DNA of 64,000 nt from Paucisalibacillus globulus (GTDB taxonomy: Bacteria; Bacillota; Bacilli; Bacillales; Amphibacillaceae). Positions 53,423 through 62,483 of the stretch are shown here, one piece after another (within the stretch, counting starts at the first letter, position 1; each line of letters starts with the position of its first letter). The stretch is from positions 217,858-281,857 of the forward strand of contig NZ_LT855399.1 in the NCBI RefSeq assembly GCF_900184735.1. The letters run 5' to 3'. Position numbers and translations under genes: made by a program. A model generated the notes under the pieces. The model had not been told where the DNA came from, made no database searches, and saw nothing but the letters and a program-made list of their open reading frames with translations.

Positions 53423-54883
53423 ATGAGAATAGATGGGGCTATCTTAAAACGACAGAATCGAATATTAATCTACATATTATTATTTGCTATGGCTCTCGGT
53501 TTGGGTGCTGAAATTGTTGTTGGCGCACCAATAGAAAATATGTTGGCAATTGGATTTGGTGGAGTCTTTTGTGTGGGATTGATGGCATACTTCAGCTACA
53601 AAGGAATCCTAAGTCATGTAGTTCCTTATCTTGCTATTGTTTGCTTATCAGGTGTATCACTTATTATCATGTTAAGTTCTGATTATGTCACTAACATGTT
53701 ATTTACTTTCTTTTTGTTAGCTGTAGCGGCTGTATCGCTTTCTAAAGCAGTTTTGACGACAGGTGCGGTCTTAGGGATATCACTATTGGGCTTTTTTATC
53801 GCAATAAAAGGGGATATTGTTGGATTTGATACACGCTCAGCAGCTATAACACTCGTATTCTTTACATTGATATTTCTTGTGTTATTTATACAAATTCGTG
53901 TTTCAAGAGGTTTTATCACGACTATGCAACAAAGCCTTATAGAAATTGAGGAAAAGTCTCAAAGTGAAACGGAGAGATCCAAACTCGTACAAGCTGGTGC
54001 GATAGAAGTTCGTAACCAAATGAATATAATCGAACAAGATAGTAGTTTAAATCAGCATCAAATGAAAGAAATGTTAGAAGGGTTTCAGGAAATTGCTAAG
54101 GCAAGCCAACAGCAAGCTGAGTCTGCTTCAGAAATTTCAGAAGCCACTAATTCTACTAATCAGGCACTAGACAAAATGATTGTGTCCTTCTCAAAAAGTG
54201 TTGCTGATGGTGAGAATTTAATTGACTTATCTACAAAGGGCAAAGTATCCATGGATACTTTGACTGATACGATTCAAGACTTCCAATCATCTTTCGACCA
54301 GTTAACTTTGAATATGGAAAATTTAGTTCAACGTATTGATGAAAATAATTCTAATACAGAAAAAATCCAAGATATTGCGGAACAAACCAATCTTTTAGCA
54401 TTGAATGCTAGTATTGAAGCAGCAAGAGCAGGTGAATTTGGAAAAGGATTTTCTGTTGTTGCAGCAGAAATTCGAAAATTAGCAGAAGTGTCTCAAATAA
54501 CTGCAAAACAGATGCGTGAAAACCTGGAAATGATTGAGCATGATGCGAAAAGTACTCAAGTTGAAGTAAATAATAATAAAGAGAAATTATCAATTAGTAC
54601 AGAGCATACAATAGCATCAAGAGATAATTTTGAGATTATTACTACTCAATTACAAAGCTTTATTAAGTACTTACAGTATTTAAATAAGCAAGCTAATGAT
54701 ATTAAAGGTTCGTCAGGAAATATAGAACAATCCGTAGATCAATTAGCTTCAATTATCGAGGAAACTACGGCAACAATTGAAGAATTAGAAGCAATGGTGG
54801 ATGAGCAGGTAAACCGTATGAGCATTTTAGTCCAGGCTATTGAAACTACAAATGAAGCAGCTGCATCTTTAGAGAAAGCATAA
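53423..54883 (+). CDS. methyl-accepting chemotaxis protein with a membrane-embedded sensor
   Basis: 486 aa, ATG behind AGGGGGAT. The first ~165 residues are about six tightly packed hydrophobic segments with only short loops, so there is no external ligand-binding domain and no HAMP domain. The rest is a cytosolic coiled-coil signalling domain with the CheA/CheW-binding tip [36 protein letters not shown]. It may sense a membrane or redox signal. No che genes are nearby. Monocistronic. Confidence 0.92.
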   Translation: MRIDGAILKRQNRILIYILLFAMALGLGAEIVVGAPIENMLAIGFGGVFCVGLMAYFSYKGILSHVVPYLAIVCLSGVSLIIMLSSDYVTNMLFTFFLLAVAAVSLSKAVLTTGAVLGISLLGFFIAIKGDIVGFDTRSAAITLVFFTLIFLVLFIQIRVSRGFITTMQQSLIEIEEKSQSETERSKLVQAGAIEVRNQMNIIEQDSSLNQHQMKEMLEGFQEIAKASQQQAESASEISEATNSTNQALDKMIVSFSKSVADGENLIDLSTKGKVSMDTLTDTIQDFQSSFDQLTLNMENLVQRIDENNSNTEKIQDIAEQTNLLALNASIEAARAGEFGKGFSVVAAEIRKLAEVSQITAKQMRENLEMIEHDAKSTQVEVNNNKEKLSISTEHTIASRDNFEIITTQLQSFIKYLQYLNKQANDIKGSSGNIEQSVDQLASIIEETTATIEELEAMVDEQVNRMSILVQAIETTNEAAASLEKA

Positions 54884-54955
54884 TGATATTTACGAATAAT
54901 TAACATATTCAATTGATTTAATTTGCTATGCTAAAGATGAGGGGAGTGTTTGTAT

Positions 54956-56230
54956 TTGAAAAAGGATAAAAAAACACAATTGAGCTGGGCTCTCTACGAT
55001 TTTGGAAATTCAGCCTTTGCAACAACCATGTTAGCCGCAATTCTTCCAATTTTTTATTCAAGTGTTGCTGCAAACAATATTGATGATGGCTTAGCAACAA
55101 GTTATTGGGGCTATGCAAACTCTATTGCTGTACTAATCGTGGCTATTTTAGCACCAATACTTGGAGCAATTGCTGATTTCTCAGCTGCTAAGAAAAAGTT
55201 TCTTCGATTCTTCGCATTTATGGGGATGGTTGCGAGTGTCTCATTAGCTTTTACTGGCGAAGGGGATTATATCTTTGTTGCTGTGTTATTTATTATCGGA
55301 TCCATTGGCTTTTCAGGAGCAAATATTTTCTATGACGCATTTTTACCTGAGGTCGCAGATGAAAATGATATAGATAAAGTCTCATCAAAAGGATTTGCTC
55401 TTGGCTATGTTGGTGGAGGAATTTTACTATTAATTAATGTTGTGATGATTTTAAAACCAGCAATGTTTGGCTTAGATGTAATTGGAGCAATGAAAGTTTC
55501 CTTTGCAATGGTTGGAATTTGGTGGCTAATCTTTTCTATCCCATTATTAAAAAACATCCATGACGAAAAAAGAGAGCCTGTTAAACGTGATAAAGCATAC
55601 ATTGCAATTGGTTTCTCTAGAATTGGACATACGTTTAAGGAAATAAGACAATTTAAGCAATTACTCCTATTCTTATTTGCATTCTGGTTATTTAATGATG
55701 GTATATCTACGATTATTCGAATGGCGACCATATATGGTACAGAGATAGGAATTGGTCAGAATGATTTAATTGTTGCTCTTTTAATCACACAATTTGTTGG
55801 AATTCCGTCTACCTTCTTCTTTGGTTGGTTAGCAGGCAAGATTTCACCGAAAAGGGCATTGTTGATTACACTGTTTGTCTACTTAGGGATTGTTATAATA
55901 GGGTACTTTATGAATTCTGCACTTCACTTTTACATTTTAGCAACGATAGTCGGGCTTGTTCAGGGTGGTGCTCAAGCACTTAGTAGATCCATTTATGGAA
56001 GGATGGTTCCGGCAAATAAGAAAGGTGAATTCTTTGGGTTCTATGGAATTTCATCTAAATTCTCTGCAGTGTTTGGACCGTTCTTATTTGGATTTGTTGG
56101 GCAATTGACTGGAAACAGTAGATACGGAATACTTTCTTTGATTTTCTTCTTTATAGCTGGAATTATTATTTTAAGTTTTGTAAACGTACAAAAAGGTGTG
56201 GAAGCTGCGAAAAACCATACCGTAGATTAA
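54956..56230 (+). CDS. MFS transporter of the UMF1 (Atg22-like) family
   Basis: 424 aa from TTG 54956, ten bases after GGGGAG (a TTG two codons earlier is also possible). About twelve membrane segments. SWALYDFGNSAFATTMLAAILPIFY at the start and GLVQGGAQALSRSIYGRMVPANKKGEFFGFYGISSKFSAVFGPFLFG near the end are signature stretches of this family, named after the vacuolar amino-acid effluxer Atg22. The bacterial substrate is unknown. Ended by a terminator. Confidence 0.9.
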   Translation: MKKDKKTQLSWALYDFGNSAFATTMLAAILPIFYSSVAANNIDDGLATSYWGYANSIAVLIVAILAPILGAIADFSAAKKKFLRFFAFMGMVASVSLAFTGEGDYIFVAVLFIIGSIGFSGANIFYDAFLPEVADENDIDKVSSKGFALGYVGGGILLLINVVMILKPAMFGLDVIGAMKVSFAMVGIWWLIFSIPLLKNIHDEKREPVKRDKAYIAIGFSRIGHTFKEIRQFKQLLLFLFAFWLFNDGISTIIRMATIYGTEIGIGQNDLIVALLITQFVGIPSTFFFGWLAGKISPKRALLITLFVYLGIVIIGYFMNSALHFYILATIVGLVQGGAQALSRSIYGRMVPANKKGEFFGFYGISSKFSAVFGPFLFGFVGQLTGNSRYGILSLIFFFIAGIIILSFVNVQKGVEAAKNHTVD

Positions 56231-56248
56231 TTATTATTCAATAAAATT

Positions 56249-56280
56249 ACCGCACAGAGCCAATTATCTGTGCGGTTTTA
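56249..56280 (+). terminator. terminator of the UMF1-type transporter
   Basis: ACCGCACAGA / TCTGTGCGGT perfect 10-bp stem with an 8-nt loop and TTTTA tail. Confidence 0.85.
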
Positions 56281-56304
56281 AACATATCTGGAGGATTATA
56301 GTGC

Positions 56305-56877
56305 ATGAAACGATTAGTAGTGATTACTGTTGGGAAAACACATAGTGGCAAAACAACATTTGCAAAAGCATTAGAAAAGAAGTTGGACAACTCTATTGTA
56401 ATGGACCAAGATAATCATGCAGAATTCATTAATACATATTATAAAAAGATACAACCAAAAACAGGTCCGAATACATTAAAGCACGCTTTATCAAGATTAA
56501 TTGTTGACTATACGAAAGAAAATACTGATTATCATTTGATTATTTGTAATTCTAATCGAAGTATTCATGATCGAAATTATCTCTTAAACGAATTATTTCC
56601 TGCTAAAGATTTCACTCGGATCCTTGTACATTTTGATATTCCTGATTATATTCTGAAAGCTAGGGTCCATCAAAGTGAACGTAGAACCACTATTTTTAGA
56701 AGTGCAACAAACTTTGAACAGGTTCTTCTACGTCAACAAGTAGATGACGCAAGAGAAGATGTCAAAAGCCCGACCAAAGAGGAAGCAGATTATTTATTTC
56801 ATATTAAGGATAGTCAAGAATTGGAGTCCGTAATAAATGCTATTATTAGAATTTCTCTAAATGAAAAAGCACTATAA
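56305..56877 (+). CDS. P-loop NTPase, zeta/polynucleotide-kinase-like
   Basis: 190 aa, ATG behind TGGAGGATT. Walker A VGKTHSGKTTFAKAL at residues 9-23, DQDNHAEF after the second strand, HLIICNSNRSIHDRNYLL, and a lid region HQSERRTTIFRSATNFEQVL with several arginines. The layout is of a kinase of small molecules or nucleotides (AAA_33 type). It stands upstream of a lipoprotein gene with an 18-base gap, probably one operon. The substrate is unknown. Confidence 0.78.
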   Translation: MKRLVVITVGKTHSGKTTFAKALEKKLDNSIVMDQDNHAEFINTYYKKIQPKTGPNTLKHALSRLIVDYTKENTDYHLIICNSNRSIHDRNYLLNELFPAKDFTRILVHFDIPDYILKARVHQSERRTTIFRSATNFEQVLLRQQVDDAREDVKSPTKEEADYLFHIKDSQELESVINAIIRISLNEKAL

Positions 56878-56895
56878 TAATTGTGGGTGAGGAAA

Positions 56896-57444
56896 ATGAA
56901 AAAGATACGGCTCTTAGTTGTTGTGATTTGCACTATAAGTATGATTGGTTGTTCTAAATCGTATGATAACGACGACATCGCCGCTATTGTCCGTGGAGAA
57001 GAAATTACCGTAGGTGAATTACGCTTTCTCTATCCAGATAATAAGATTTTGGATAATTTAGATGGAACCATTAAGGCAACACTTGCCATTCAAGAGGTTA
57101 ATAAAATGAATATCGATTTATCTGAGGAATTGAAAGAAATGGATGTCGATAAAGAGTATTTAACCAATAATTTTCTTAATGCTGATGTAAACAATCCCAT
57201 GGCTGCACAGTTAAAGGAATTTGTAGAATCCCAAGCTGAAAAGTTTGATATGGAAGTGGAAGAGTATTATGAAAAGTATTACGAAGAAACTCAAAAAATA
57301 AGCATCTATGTAGTTGCTTATATTAAACAAAAGTTAGGCGAACAACAAACTAGTGATGATACATACACTGTTCGGGCTAACCAATTATTAGATGATTTAG
57401 TAGATGAAAATGAGGATGAAATTGAAATCCTAATCCAAAGATAG
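56896..57444 (+). CDS. lipoprotein with a SurA-N/PrsA-like helical domain
   Basis: 182 aa from ATG 56896 behind GGTGAGG; the frame to 56881 is not needed. Lipobox SMIGC (MKKIRLLVVVICTISMIGC). The rest (DDIAAIVRGEEITVGELRFLY, later LKEFVESQAEKFDMEVEEYYEKYYEE) resembles the N-terminal chaperone part of SurA/PrsA proteins, but no parvulin PPIase domain follows. It may assist folding outside the membrane or be a remnant of that family. Function is uncertain. Confidence 0.72.
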   Translation: MKKIRLLVVVICTISMIGCSKSYDNDDIAAIVRGEEITVGELRFLYPDNKILDNLDGTIKATLAIQEVNKMNIDLSEELKEMDVDKEYLTNNFLNADVNNPMAAQLKEFVESQAEKFDMEVEEYYEKYYEETQKISIYVVAYIKQKLGEQQTSDDTYTVRANQLLDDLVDENEDEIEILIQR

Positions 57445-57447
57445 ACG

Positions 57448-57480
57448 GAAAAAGCTTAGTGAATAACTAAGCTTTTTCAG
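57448..57480. terminator. bidirectional terminator between the lipoprotein and phospholipase-like genes
   Basis: GAAAAAGCTTAGT / ACTAAGCTTTTTC perfect 13-bp stem with a 5-nt loop. Confidence 0.85.
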
Positions 57481-57484
57481 ATCA

Positions 57485-58396
57485 TTATATAATAGGTTCA
57501 CTGTATTTATTGTTTCTATTTAAACTAAGTGGTAAACCAGTATCATAAGATATTTCTCCAAGTACCTTCTCTAATTCCTTACGATTTGTTCCATCCTTAC
57601 GCCAAAATTCCAGTACATTCTTCATAATATCAATGCTTTCAATTCTTGCCTGTTCATATAAATCGATAAAACTCTTCGAACTTGGCACCCTAGTTGCTGG
57701 GTGGTACCAGGTTGCATGTTCCAGGTTAAGATAATCTGTATGGTCAACAATTGGTTGATGTGAAAAAGAGGACACCGTTGAATGTAATAATTTATTTTTC
57801 CACCCATGTGGATCTGCTAATAGTTTTAGTGCTAACTTCATGTCATTAAATGCTTTCATGATATTTTTAGAAGAGTTTTGATTAATATCTGGAAAATGTT
57901 TTTTGATTGTTCGATGTAGTAACTCTGCAATTTCAATTTTAATTTTCCGGCTAAGTTGAATTTCTTTATGAACTGGAGTTTTCCAAGTCTTAAGGTTTTT
58001 GTATCGTTCCATCATCAACGTATCGATAATGATTTCCAATTTTGAGTGTTTATTTCCTTCATAACCTGCACGATAATGAATATATGGATGTGCATTACGA
58101 TCAAGGATATGGTGTGTTACAAAGCCGAAAACATATGATTTTAATTCATCTGATTTATCTCTAACATCGTCAATTAAATCCATAAGAAATTCCCCACATT
58201 TTTCAGTGTGGAGCAAATTTCCGATATGATTAACTGGACCATCTTCCATCCAAGGCCAAAAATTAAAGTAGAAAAATGGATCTGGACCTTGAGCACCTAA
58301 GTTTAATATATAACTATGCTTTGGTATAGACATTGAAATTCCAATCGTGTCTACCACATCTTCGCAAAAAAGCATATGTGTCCATATATTAGGCAT
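57485..58396 (-). CDS. zinc-dependent phospholipase C family protein
   Basis: 303 aa, ATG behind TTAGGAGG. Residues that would bind zinc are seen in MPNIWTHMLFCEDVV (Trp/His at the very N-terminus), LGAQGPDPFFY, YVFGFVTHHILDRNAHPYIHY and KLEIIIDTLMM, the metal-site order of the PlcB/S1-nuclease fold family. No signal peptide precedes the N-terminal motif, so the protein stays in the cytosol or is exported differently. True phospholipase activity is not shown; this subgroup is uncharacterised. Monocistronic, divergent from fumC. Confidence 0.85.
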   Translation of the reverse strand: MPNIWTHMLFCEDVVDTIGISMSIPKHSYILNLGAQGPDPFFYFNFWPWMEDGPVNHIGNLLHTEKCGEFLMDLIDDVRDKSDELKSYVFGFVTHHILDRNAHPYIHYRAGYEGNKHSKLEIIIDTLMMERYKNLKTWKTPVHKEIQLSRKIKIEIAELLHRTIKKHFPDINQNSSKNIMKAFNDMKLALKLLADPHGWKNKLLHSTVSSFSHQPIVDHTDYLNLEHATWYHPATRVPSSKSFIDLYEQARIESIDIMKNVLEFWRKDGTNRKELEKVLGEISYDTGLPLSLNRNNKYSEPII

Positions 58397-58604
58397 ATTA
58401 AAGTCCTCCTAACAAACTAATGATACATACTAGTATAATGGTAAAACATATAACTTGGCATTACAATTTTGTGAATTTAACTTACTTTATTAGAAAATGG
58501 GAATATTTTGCCCGAGGAATAGTTGAATTTGATTTTCATTTTATAAAAATTTGATACAATAGAAGGGGATTGAAATTACTATCAACAAAGGGGAGGAAAT
58601 ACAT

Positions 58605-59990
58605 ATGGATTTTCGTATTGAACATGATACACTTGGCGAAGTAAAAGTTCCAGCGGACAAGTTCTGGGGGGCACAAACACAACGCAGTAAGGAAAACTTT
58701 CCAATTGGAAATGAAAAAATGCCAACTGAAATAATAAAAGCGTTTGCAATTCTAAAGATGAGTGCAGCGAAAGCAAATAGTGATTTAGGATTAATGGATG
58801 CTACAAAAGCTAAAGCTATTGAGTATGCAGCTAAACAAATTATCGAGGGTACAATAGACGACCATTTTCCATTAGTAGTTTGGCAAACTGGAAGTGGTAC
58901 GCAGTCTAATATGAATGTTAATGAAGTAATTGCATATGTCGGGAATGAATGGTTAAAAGAACAAGGCAGTGATCTTGTACTTCACCCTAATGATGATGTA
59001 AACAAATCACAAAGCTCGAATGATACCTACCCAACTGCGATGCATGTGGCAGAAGTATTAAAAATTGAAGATGTGTTGTTACCTGCTTTACGCACTTTAA
59101 AAGATACTTTTAAAACGAAAATGGACGCTTTTCAAGATATTGTTAAAATTGGACGTACGCATTTACAAGATGCAACACCACTAACACTTGGACAAGAAAT
59201 TAGTGGATGGCATCGCATGCTAGAAAAATCGGAAAGTATGATTGTATCTAGCTTACCTTATTTAAAGGAGCTAGCAATCGGGGGAACAGCTGTTGGAACA
59301 GGACTAAATGCACATCCAGAGTTCTCTGACCGTGTATGTGCAGAAATCAGTGAGTTCACCGGTAAAGAATTTGTGTCTTCACCAAATAAGTTCCATGCTT
59401 TAACAAGCCATGATGAAACGGTCTTTGCTCATGGGGCTCTAAAAGGACTAGCAGCTGACTTAATGAAGATTGCCAACGATGTTCGCTGGTTAGCAAGTGG
59501 TCCACGTTGTGGAATTGGTGAAATTACAATCCCAGAGAATGAACCAGGAAGTTCTATCATGCCAGGGAAAGTGAACCCAACTCAAAGCGAAGCTGTAACC
59601 ATGGTAGCGGCGCAAGTAATGGGTAATGATGCAGCAATTGGTTTTGCGGCTAGTCAAGGTAACTTTGAATTAAACGTATTTAAACCTGTAATTGCATATA
59701 ACTTTTTACAATCATGTGAGTTACTAGCAGATAGCATTCTTTCATTTGATGAACGCTGTGCACAAGGAATTGAACCAAATCTTGACCAAATTGAAAAGAA
59801 CTTAAATGATTCCCTGATGCTTGTTACTGCTTTAAACCCACATATTGGCTATGAAAATGCTGCAAAGATTGCTAAAAAAGCATTTGCAGATAATGCTACA
59901 TTGAAAGAAACGGCAGTTGAACTAGGGTTACTAACGGCTGAAGAATTTGATCAATATGTAAATCCTAGAGAAATGACATATCCTAAATAA
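58605..59990 (+). CDS. fumC: class II fumarate hydratase
   Basis: 461 aa, ATG behind AAAGGGGAGG. Signature [11 protein letters not shown], plus [29 protein letters not shown] and [16 protein letters not shown], in full family length. It hydrates fumarate to malate in the TCA cycle without an iron-sulfur cluster. A TACAAT at about 58554 is a possible -10 box. Monocistronic with a strong terminator. Confidence 0.97.
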   Translation: MDFRIEHDTLGEVKVPADKFWGAQTQRSKENFPIGNEKMPTEIIKAFAILKMSAAKANSDLGLMDATKAKAIEYAAKQIIEGTIDDHFPLVVWQTGSGTQSNMNVNEVIAYVGNEWLKEQGSDLVLHPNDDVNKSQSSNDTYPTAMHVAEVLKIEDVLLPALRTLKDTFKTKMDAFQDIVKIGRTHLQDATPLTLGQEISGWHRMLEKSESMIVSSLPYLKELAIGGTAVGTGLNAHPEFSDRVCAEISEFTGKEFVSSPNKFHALTSHDETVFAHGALKGLAADLMKIANDVRWLASGPRCGIGEITIPENEPGSSIMPGKVNPTQSEAVTMVAAQVMGNDAAIGFAASQGNFELNVFKPVIAYNFLQSCELLADSILSFDERCAQGIEPNLDQIEKNLNDSLMLVTALNPHIGYENAAKIAKKAFADNATLKETAVELGLLTAEEFDQYVNPREMTYPK

Positions 59991-59997
59991 CTATTAA

Positions 59998-60034
59998 AAG
60001 AATCCTGCAGTGTTGTAGGATTCTTTTTTTTATT
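59998..60034 (+). terminator. fumC terminator
   Basis: AAAGAATCCTGCA / TGTAGGATTCTTT 13-bp stem with one mismatch or G-U pair, followed by a long T tract. Confidence 0.85.
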
Positions 60035-60110
60035 AGAGGAATATAGAGAAAGTGTTTAAACCTTGTTTGGTAATCTCAAAAACTACCCACAATTTACCAA
60101 TAGATTTTTG

Positions 60111-60140
60111 TGATAAGTTTTTTGATTCTGTTCACAATAT
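60111..60140 (+). promoter_or_regulatory. candidate sigma-G promoter of SASP gene 1
   Basis: TGATA (60111-60115), 17 bases, CACAATAT (60133-60140). The same pair recurs before SASP gene 2. Confidence 0.5.
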
Positions 60141-60162
60141 ATATCACAGGAGGTGATAAAAC

Positions 60163-60366
60163 ATGGCTAACAACAACAATTCAAACCAATTAGTAGTGCC
60201 TGGTGCACAACAAGCTTTAGACCAAATGAAATATGAAATCGCTTCTGAGTTTGGCGTAAACCTTGGTGCTGATACAACTTCTCGTGCTAACGGTTCAGTT
60301 GGTGGAGAAATCACTAAGCGTCTAGTTCAAACTGCTCAACAACAAATGTCAGGACAAATTCAATAA
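60163..60366 (+). CDS. alpha/beta-type small acid-soluble spore protein, copy 1
   Basis: 67 aa, ATG behind AGGAGGTGAT. Full SASP pattern: an Asn/Gln-rich start, [46 protein letters not shown]. The YEIASEF stretch is the cleavage site of the germination protease GPR. These proteins saturate spore DNA, shift it to A form and protect it from UV and heat, and are degraded to amino acids at germination. First of three tandem copies; own terminator. Confidence 0.97.
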   Translation: MANNNNSNQLVVPGAQQALDQMKYEIASEFGVNLGADTTSRANGSVGGEITKRLVQTAQQQMSGQIQ

Positions 60367-60396
60367 TGATGGCTTAGGGTAAAAAAACCCTTATAC

Positions 60397-60427
60397 AAAG
60401 GGAAAGTCTTCTTGACTTTCCCTTTTA
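60397..60427 (+). terminator. terminator of SASP gene 1
   Basis: AAAGGGAAAGTC / GACTTTCCCTTT perfect 12-bp stem with a 5-nt loop and T tail. Confidence 0.85.
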
Positions 60428-60533
60428 TGTCCCCTTTTTTGCTAAATAAAGATCATGTGAATCTTCTAATCTAAGGCAGATGCAGAATGAATAGGAGAAA
60501 CCTTTAAATATATGAATTACCAATGATTTCTTG

Positions 60534-60563
60534 TGATAAGAACAACTCGTTCTGCTCACAATA
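60534..60563 (+). promoter_or_regulatory. candidate sigma-G promoter of SASP gene 2
   Basis: TGATA (60534-60538), 18 bases, CACAATAT from 60557. Matches the elements before SASP gene 1. Confidence 0.5.
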
Positions 60564-60583
60564 TTCATACAGGAGGTGATAAT

Positions 60584-60778
60584 ATGGCAAGCAGAAATTC
60601 TAATCAATTGCTTGTACCTGGTATAGAACAGGCTCTAGACCAAATGAAATATGAGATCGCTTCTGAGTTTGGTGTAAACCTTAGTGCTGATGACACATCA
60701 CGTTCTAATGGATCTGTTGGTGGAGAAATCACGAAGCGTCTAGTTCAAACAGCACAACAACAGTTAAACGGTAAATAA
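60584..60778 (+). CDS. alpha/beta-type small acid-soluble spore protein, copy 2
   Basis: 64 aa from ATG 60584 behind AGGAGGTGAT; the longer frame from 60533 would start inside the promoter. SASP core [46 protein letters not shown], with more changes than copies 1 and 3 (Ile-Glu for Ala-Gln, Ser and Asp in the VNLSADD part). GPR site present. No strong terminator follows, so transcripts may run into copy 3. Confidence 0.96.
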   Translation: MASRNSNQLLVPGIEQALDQMKYEIASEFGVNLSADDTSRSNGSVGGEITKRLVQTAQQQLNGK

Positions 60779-60865
60779 GTAAGTATATGTCATGGGATAT
60801 AGTCCCTCAATAATAACTTATCTAACAATAGAGTAAGACTCTAATCAATCAGGAGGTCATACAAC

Positions 60866-61069
60866 ATGGCAAACAATAATTCAAATAACTCAAATCAATT
60901 ATTAGTACCTGGAGCACAACAAGCTTTAGACCAAATGAAATATGAAATTGCTTCTGAATTTGGTGTAAATCTTGGTGCTGACACAACTTCCCGTGCTAAC
61001 GGATCTGTTGGTGGAGAGATTACGAAGCGTCTAGTTCAAGCTGCTCAACAACAATTTGCTGGTAAATAA
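60866..61069 (+). CDS. alpha/beta-type small acid-soluble spore protein, copy 3
   Basis: 67 aa, ATG behind AGGAGGTC. Almost the same as copy 1 in the core ([19 protein letters not shown]) and differing mainly at the ends. It lacks the TGATA/CACAAT pair seen before copies 1 and 2; it may depend on read-through or on a different promoter. Its terminator is AAAGGGAAAGC / GCTTTCCCTTT. Confidence 0.96.
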   Translation: MANNNSNNSNQLLVPGAQQALDQMKYEIASEFGVNLGADTTSRANGSVGGEITKRLVQAAQQQFAGK

Positions 61070-61090
61070 TTGAATATGGATGGCTACTTT

Positions 61091-61118
61091 AAAGGGAAAG
61101 CTTAATTGCTTTCCCTTT
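61091..61118 (+). terminator. terminator of SASP gene 3
   Basis: AAAGGGAAAGC / GCTTTCCCTTT perfect 11-bp stem with loop TTAATT and T tail. Confidence 0.85.
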
Positions 61119-61223
61119 TAAAATATTGATATCAGTATTATTTACAACTTTATAGAAATAATTCCCTTTAATTAACAAAAATGTTTCTTTCTTGTATCAC
61201 AAAAAAATGTAGTGCAATTAAAA

Positions 61224-61249
61224 AAAGAGGGATTTTTTTCCCTCTTTCT
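61224..61249 (-). terminator. terminator of msmX
   Basis: AAAGAGGG / CCCTCTTT perfect 8-bp stem; on the minus strand a T-rich tail follows. Confidence 0.75.
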
Positions 61250-61258
61250 AAGATGAAA

Positions 61259-62356
61259 TTAGTAAATTCTTTCTTCTGTTTCTGCGTCAAAGAAGTGTGC
61301 TTTGTTCATATCTAAAGCTAAGTCAAGTGTTTCTCCACCTTGTATATCAGAACGAGAATCAATACGTGCAATGAAATCTTGATCTGCAACTTTTGAATAA
61401 AGGTAAGTTTCTGCACCCATTAATTCTGCAACTTCAATATGGGCAGTTATTTTGGTATCTGGAGTGGATTCGATAAATACTAATTCATCATGAATATCTT
61501 CTGGACGAATACCTAGAATTACTTCTTTACCTGTATAACCTTTTTCTTTTAGTAACTTTAGTTTCCCTTCAGGAATTCTAACTTTGATATCACCCATTAC
61601 AAAATCTGAATCTTTAATAGCTCCTGTAAGGAAATTCATTGCTGGTGATCCAATGAATCCACCAACAAATACATTATTCGGGTTGTCATATACCTCTTTT
61701 GGAGCACCGACTTGTTGAATCACTCCATCTTTCATAACAACAAGACGTGTAGCCATGGTCATCGCTTCTGTCTGGTCGTGTGTTACGTAAATAGTAGTAG
61801 TTTGAAGACGCTTATGAAGTTTTTGGATTTCAGCACGCATTTGTACACGTAATTTAGCATCTAGGTTTGATAAAGGTTCATCCATTAAGAATACTTTAGC
61901 ATCACGGACAATGGCACGACCTAATGCAACACGTTGGCGTTGCCCACCAGAAAGTGCTTTCGGTTTACGATCTAGGTATGCTTCAAGACCTAATATTTTA
62001 GCCGCGTTTTGAACACGTTTATCAATTTCGTCTTTTTTAAACTTACGTAATTTTAATCCAAATGCCATGTTATCATACACATTCATATGTGGGTACAATG
62101 CATAGTTTTGGAATACCATAGCAATATCACGGTCTTTAGGGGCGACATCGTTCATCTTTTTATCATCAATGAAAAGACCACCCTCAGTAATTTCCTCTAG
62201 ACCAGCAATCATACGAAGTGTTGTTGATTTACCACAACCTGATGGTCCTACGAAAACGATAAATTCCTTATCTTGGATGTGCAAGTTAAAATCATTAACT
62301 GCAACAACATCTTTGTCATATTTCTTCTGGATATGTTCTAAGCGTAATTCTGCCAT
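61259..62356 (-). CDS. msmX: multi-sugar ABC importer ATPase (MsmX/UgpC-type)
   Basis: 365 aa, ATG behind GAGGGGGAAG. Walker A GPSGCGKST at about 37-45, signature LSGGQRQRVALGRAI, Walker B VFLMDEPLSNLDAKL, then the C-terminal TOBE/regulatory domain (ILGIRPEDIHDE, HIEVAELMGAETYLY). MsmX serves several sugar importers in Bacillus and is encoded apart from them, as here. A TATAAT (62402-62407, minus) lies 45 bases upstream, and a weak cre-like AAACGCTTT sequence lies between. Confidence 0.95.
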   Translation of the reverse strand: MAELRLEHIQKKYDKDVVAVNDFNLHIQDKEFIVFVGPSGCGKSTTLRMIAGLEEITEGGLFIDDKKMNDVAPKDRDIAMVFQNYALYPHMNVYDNMAFGLKLRKFKKDEIDKRVQNAAKILGLEAYLDRKPKALSGGQRQRVALGRAIVRDAKVFLMDEPLSNLDAKLRVQMRAEIQKLHKRLQTTTIYVTHDQTEAMTMATRLVVMKDGVIQQVGAPKEVYDNPNNVFVGGFIGSPAMNFLTGAIKDSDFVMGDIKVRIPEGKLKLLKEKGYTGKEVILGIRPEDIHDELVFIESTPDTKITAHIEVAELMGAETYLYSKVADQDFIARIDSRSDIQGGETLDLALDMNKAHFFDAETEERIY

Positions 62357-62401
62357 GAATTCTTCCCCCTCGATTTTTTAAAGCGTTTTATTTATACCTT
62401 T

Positions 62402-62407
62402 ATTATA
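62402..62407 (-). promoter_or_regulatory. -10 box of msmX
   Basis: TATAAT on the minus strand; the matching -35 (TTTAGC-like, 17-18 bases upstream) is poor. Confidence 0.45.
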
Positions 62408-62430
62408 CTGAAATCATAAACTGGGCTAAA

Positions 62431-62477
62431 TAGTAAACATGCACAAAGAATAAGAGGGACTTTGTGCATGTTTACTA
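62431..62477 (-). terminator. 18-bp perfect inverted repeat between the PucR-type gene and msmX
   Basis: TAGTAAACATGCACAAAG / CTTTGTGCATGTTTACTA, 18 perfect pairs with an 11-nt loop, six bases beyond the regulator's stop codon. The T tail on the minus strand is weak, so it may be a terminator or a protein-binding site just upstream of the msmX promoter. Confidence 0.6.
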
Positions 62478-62483
62478 GAATTG

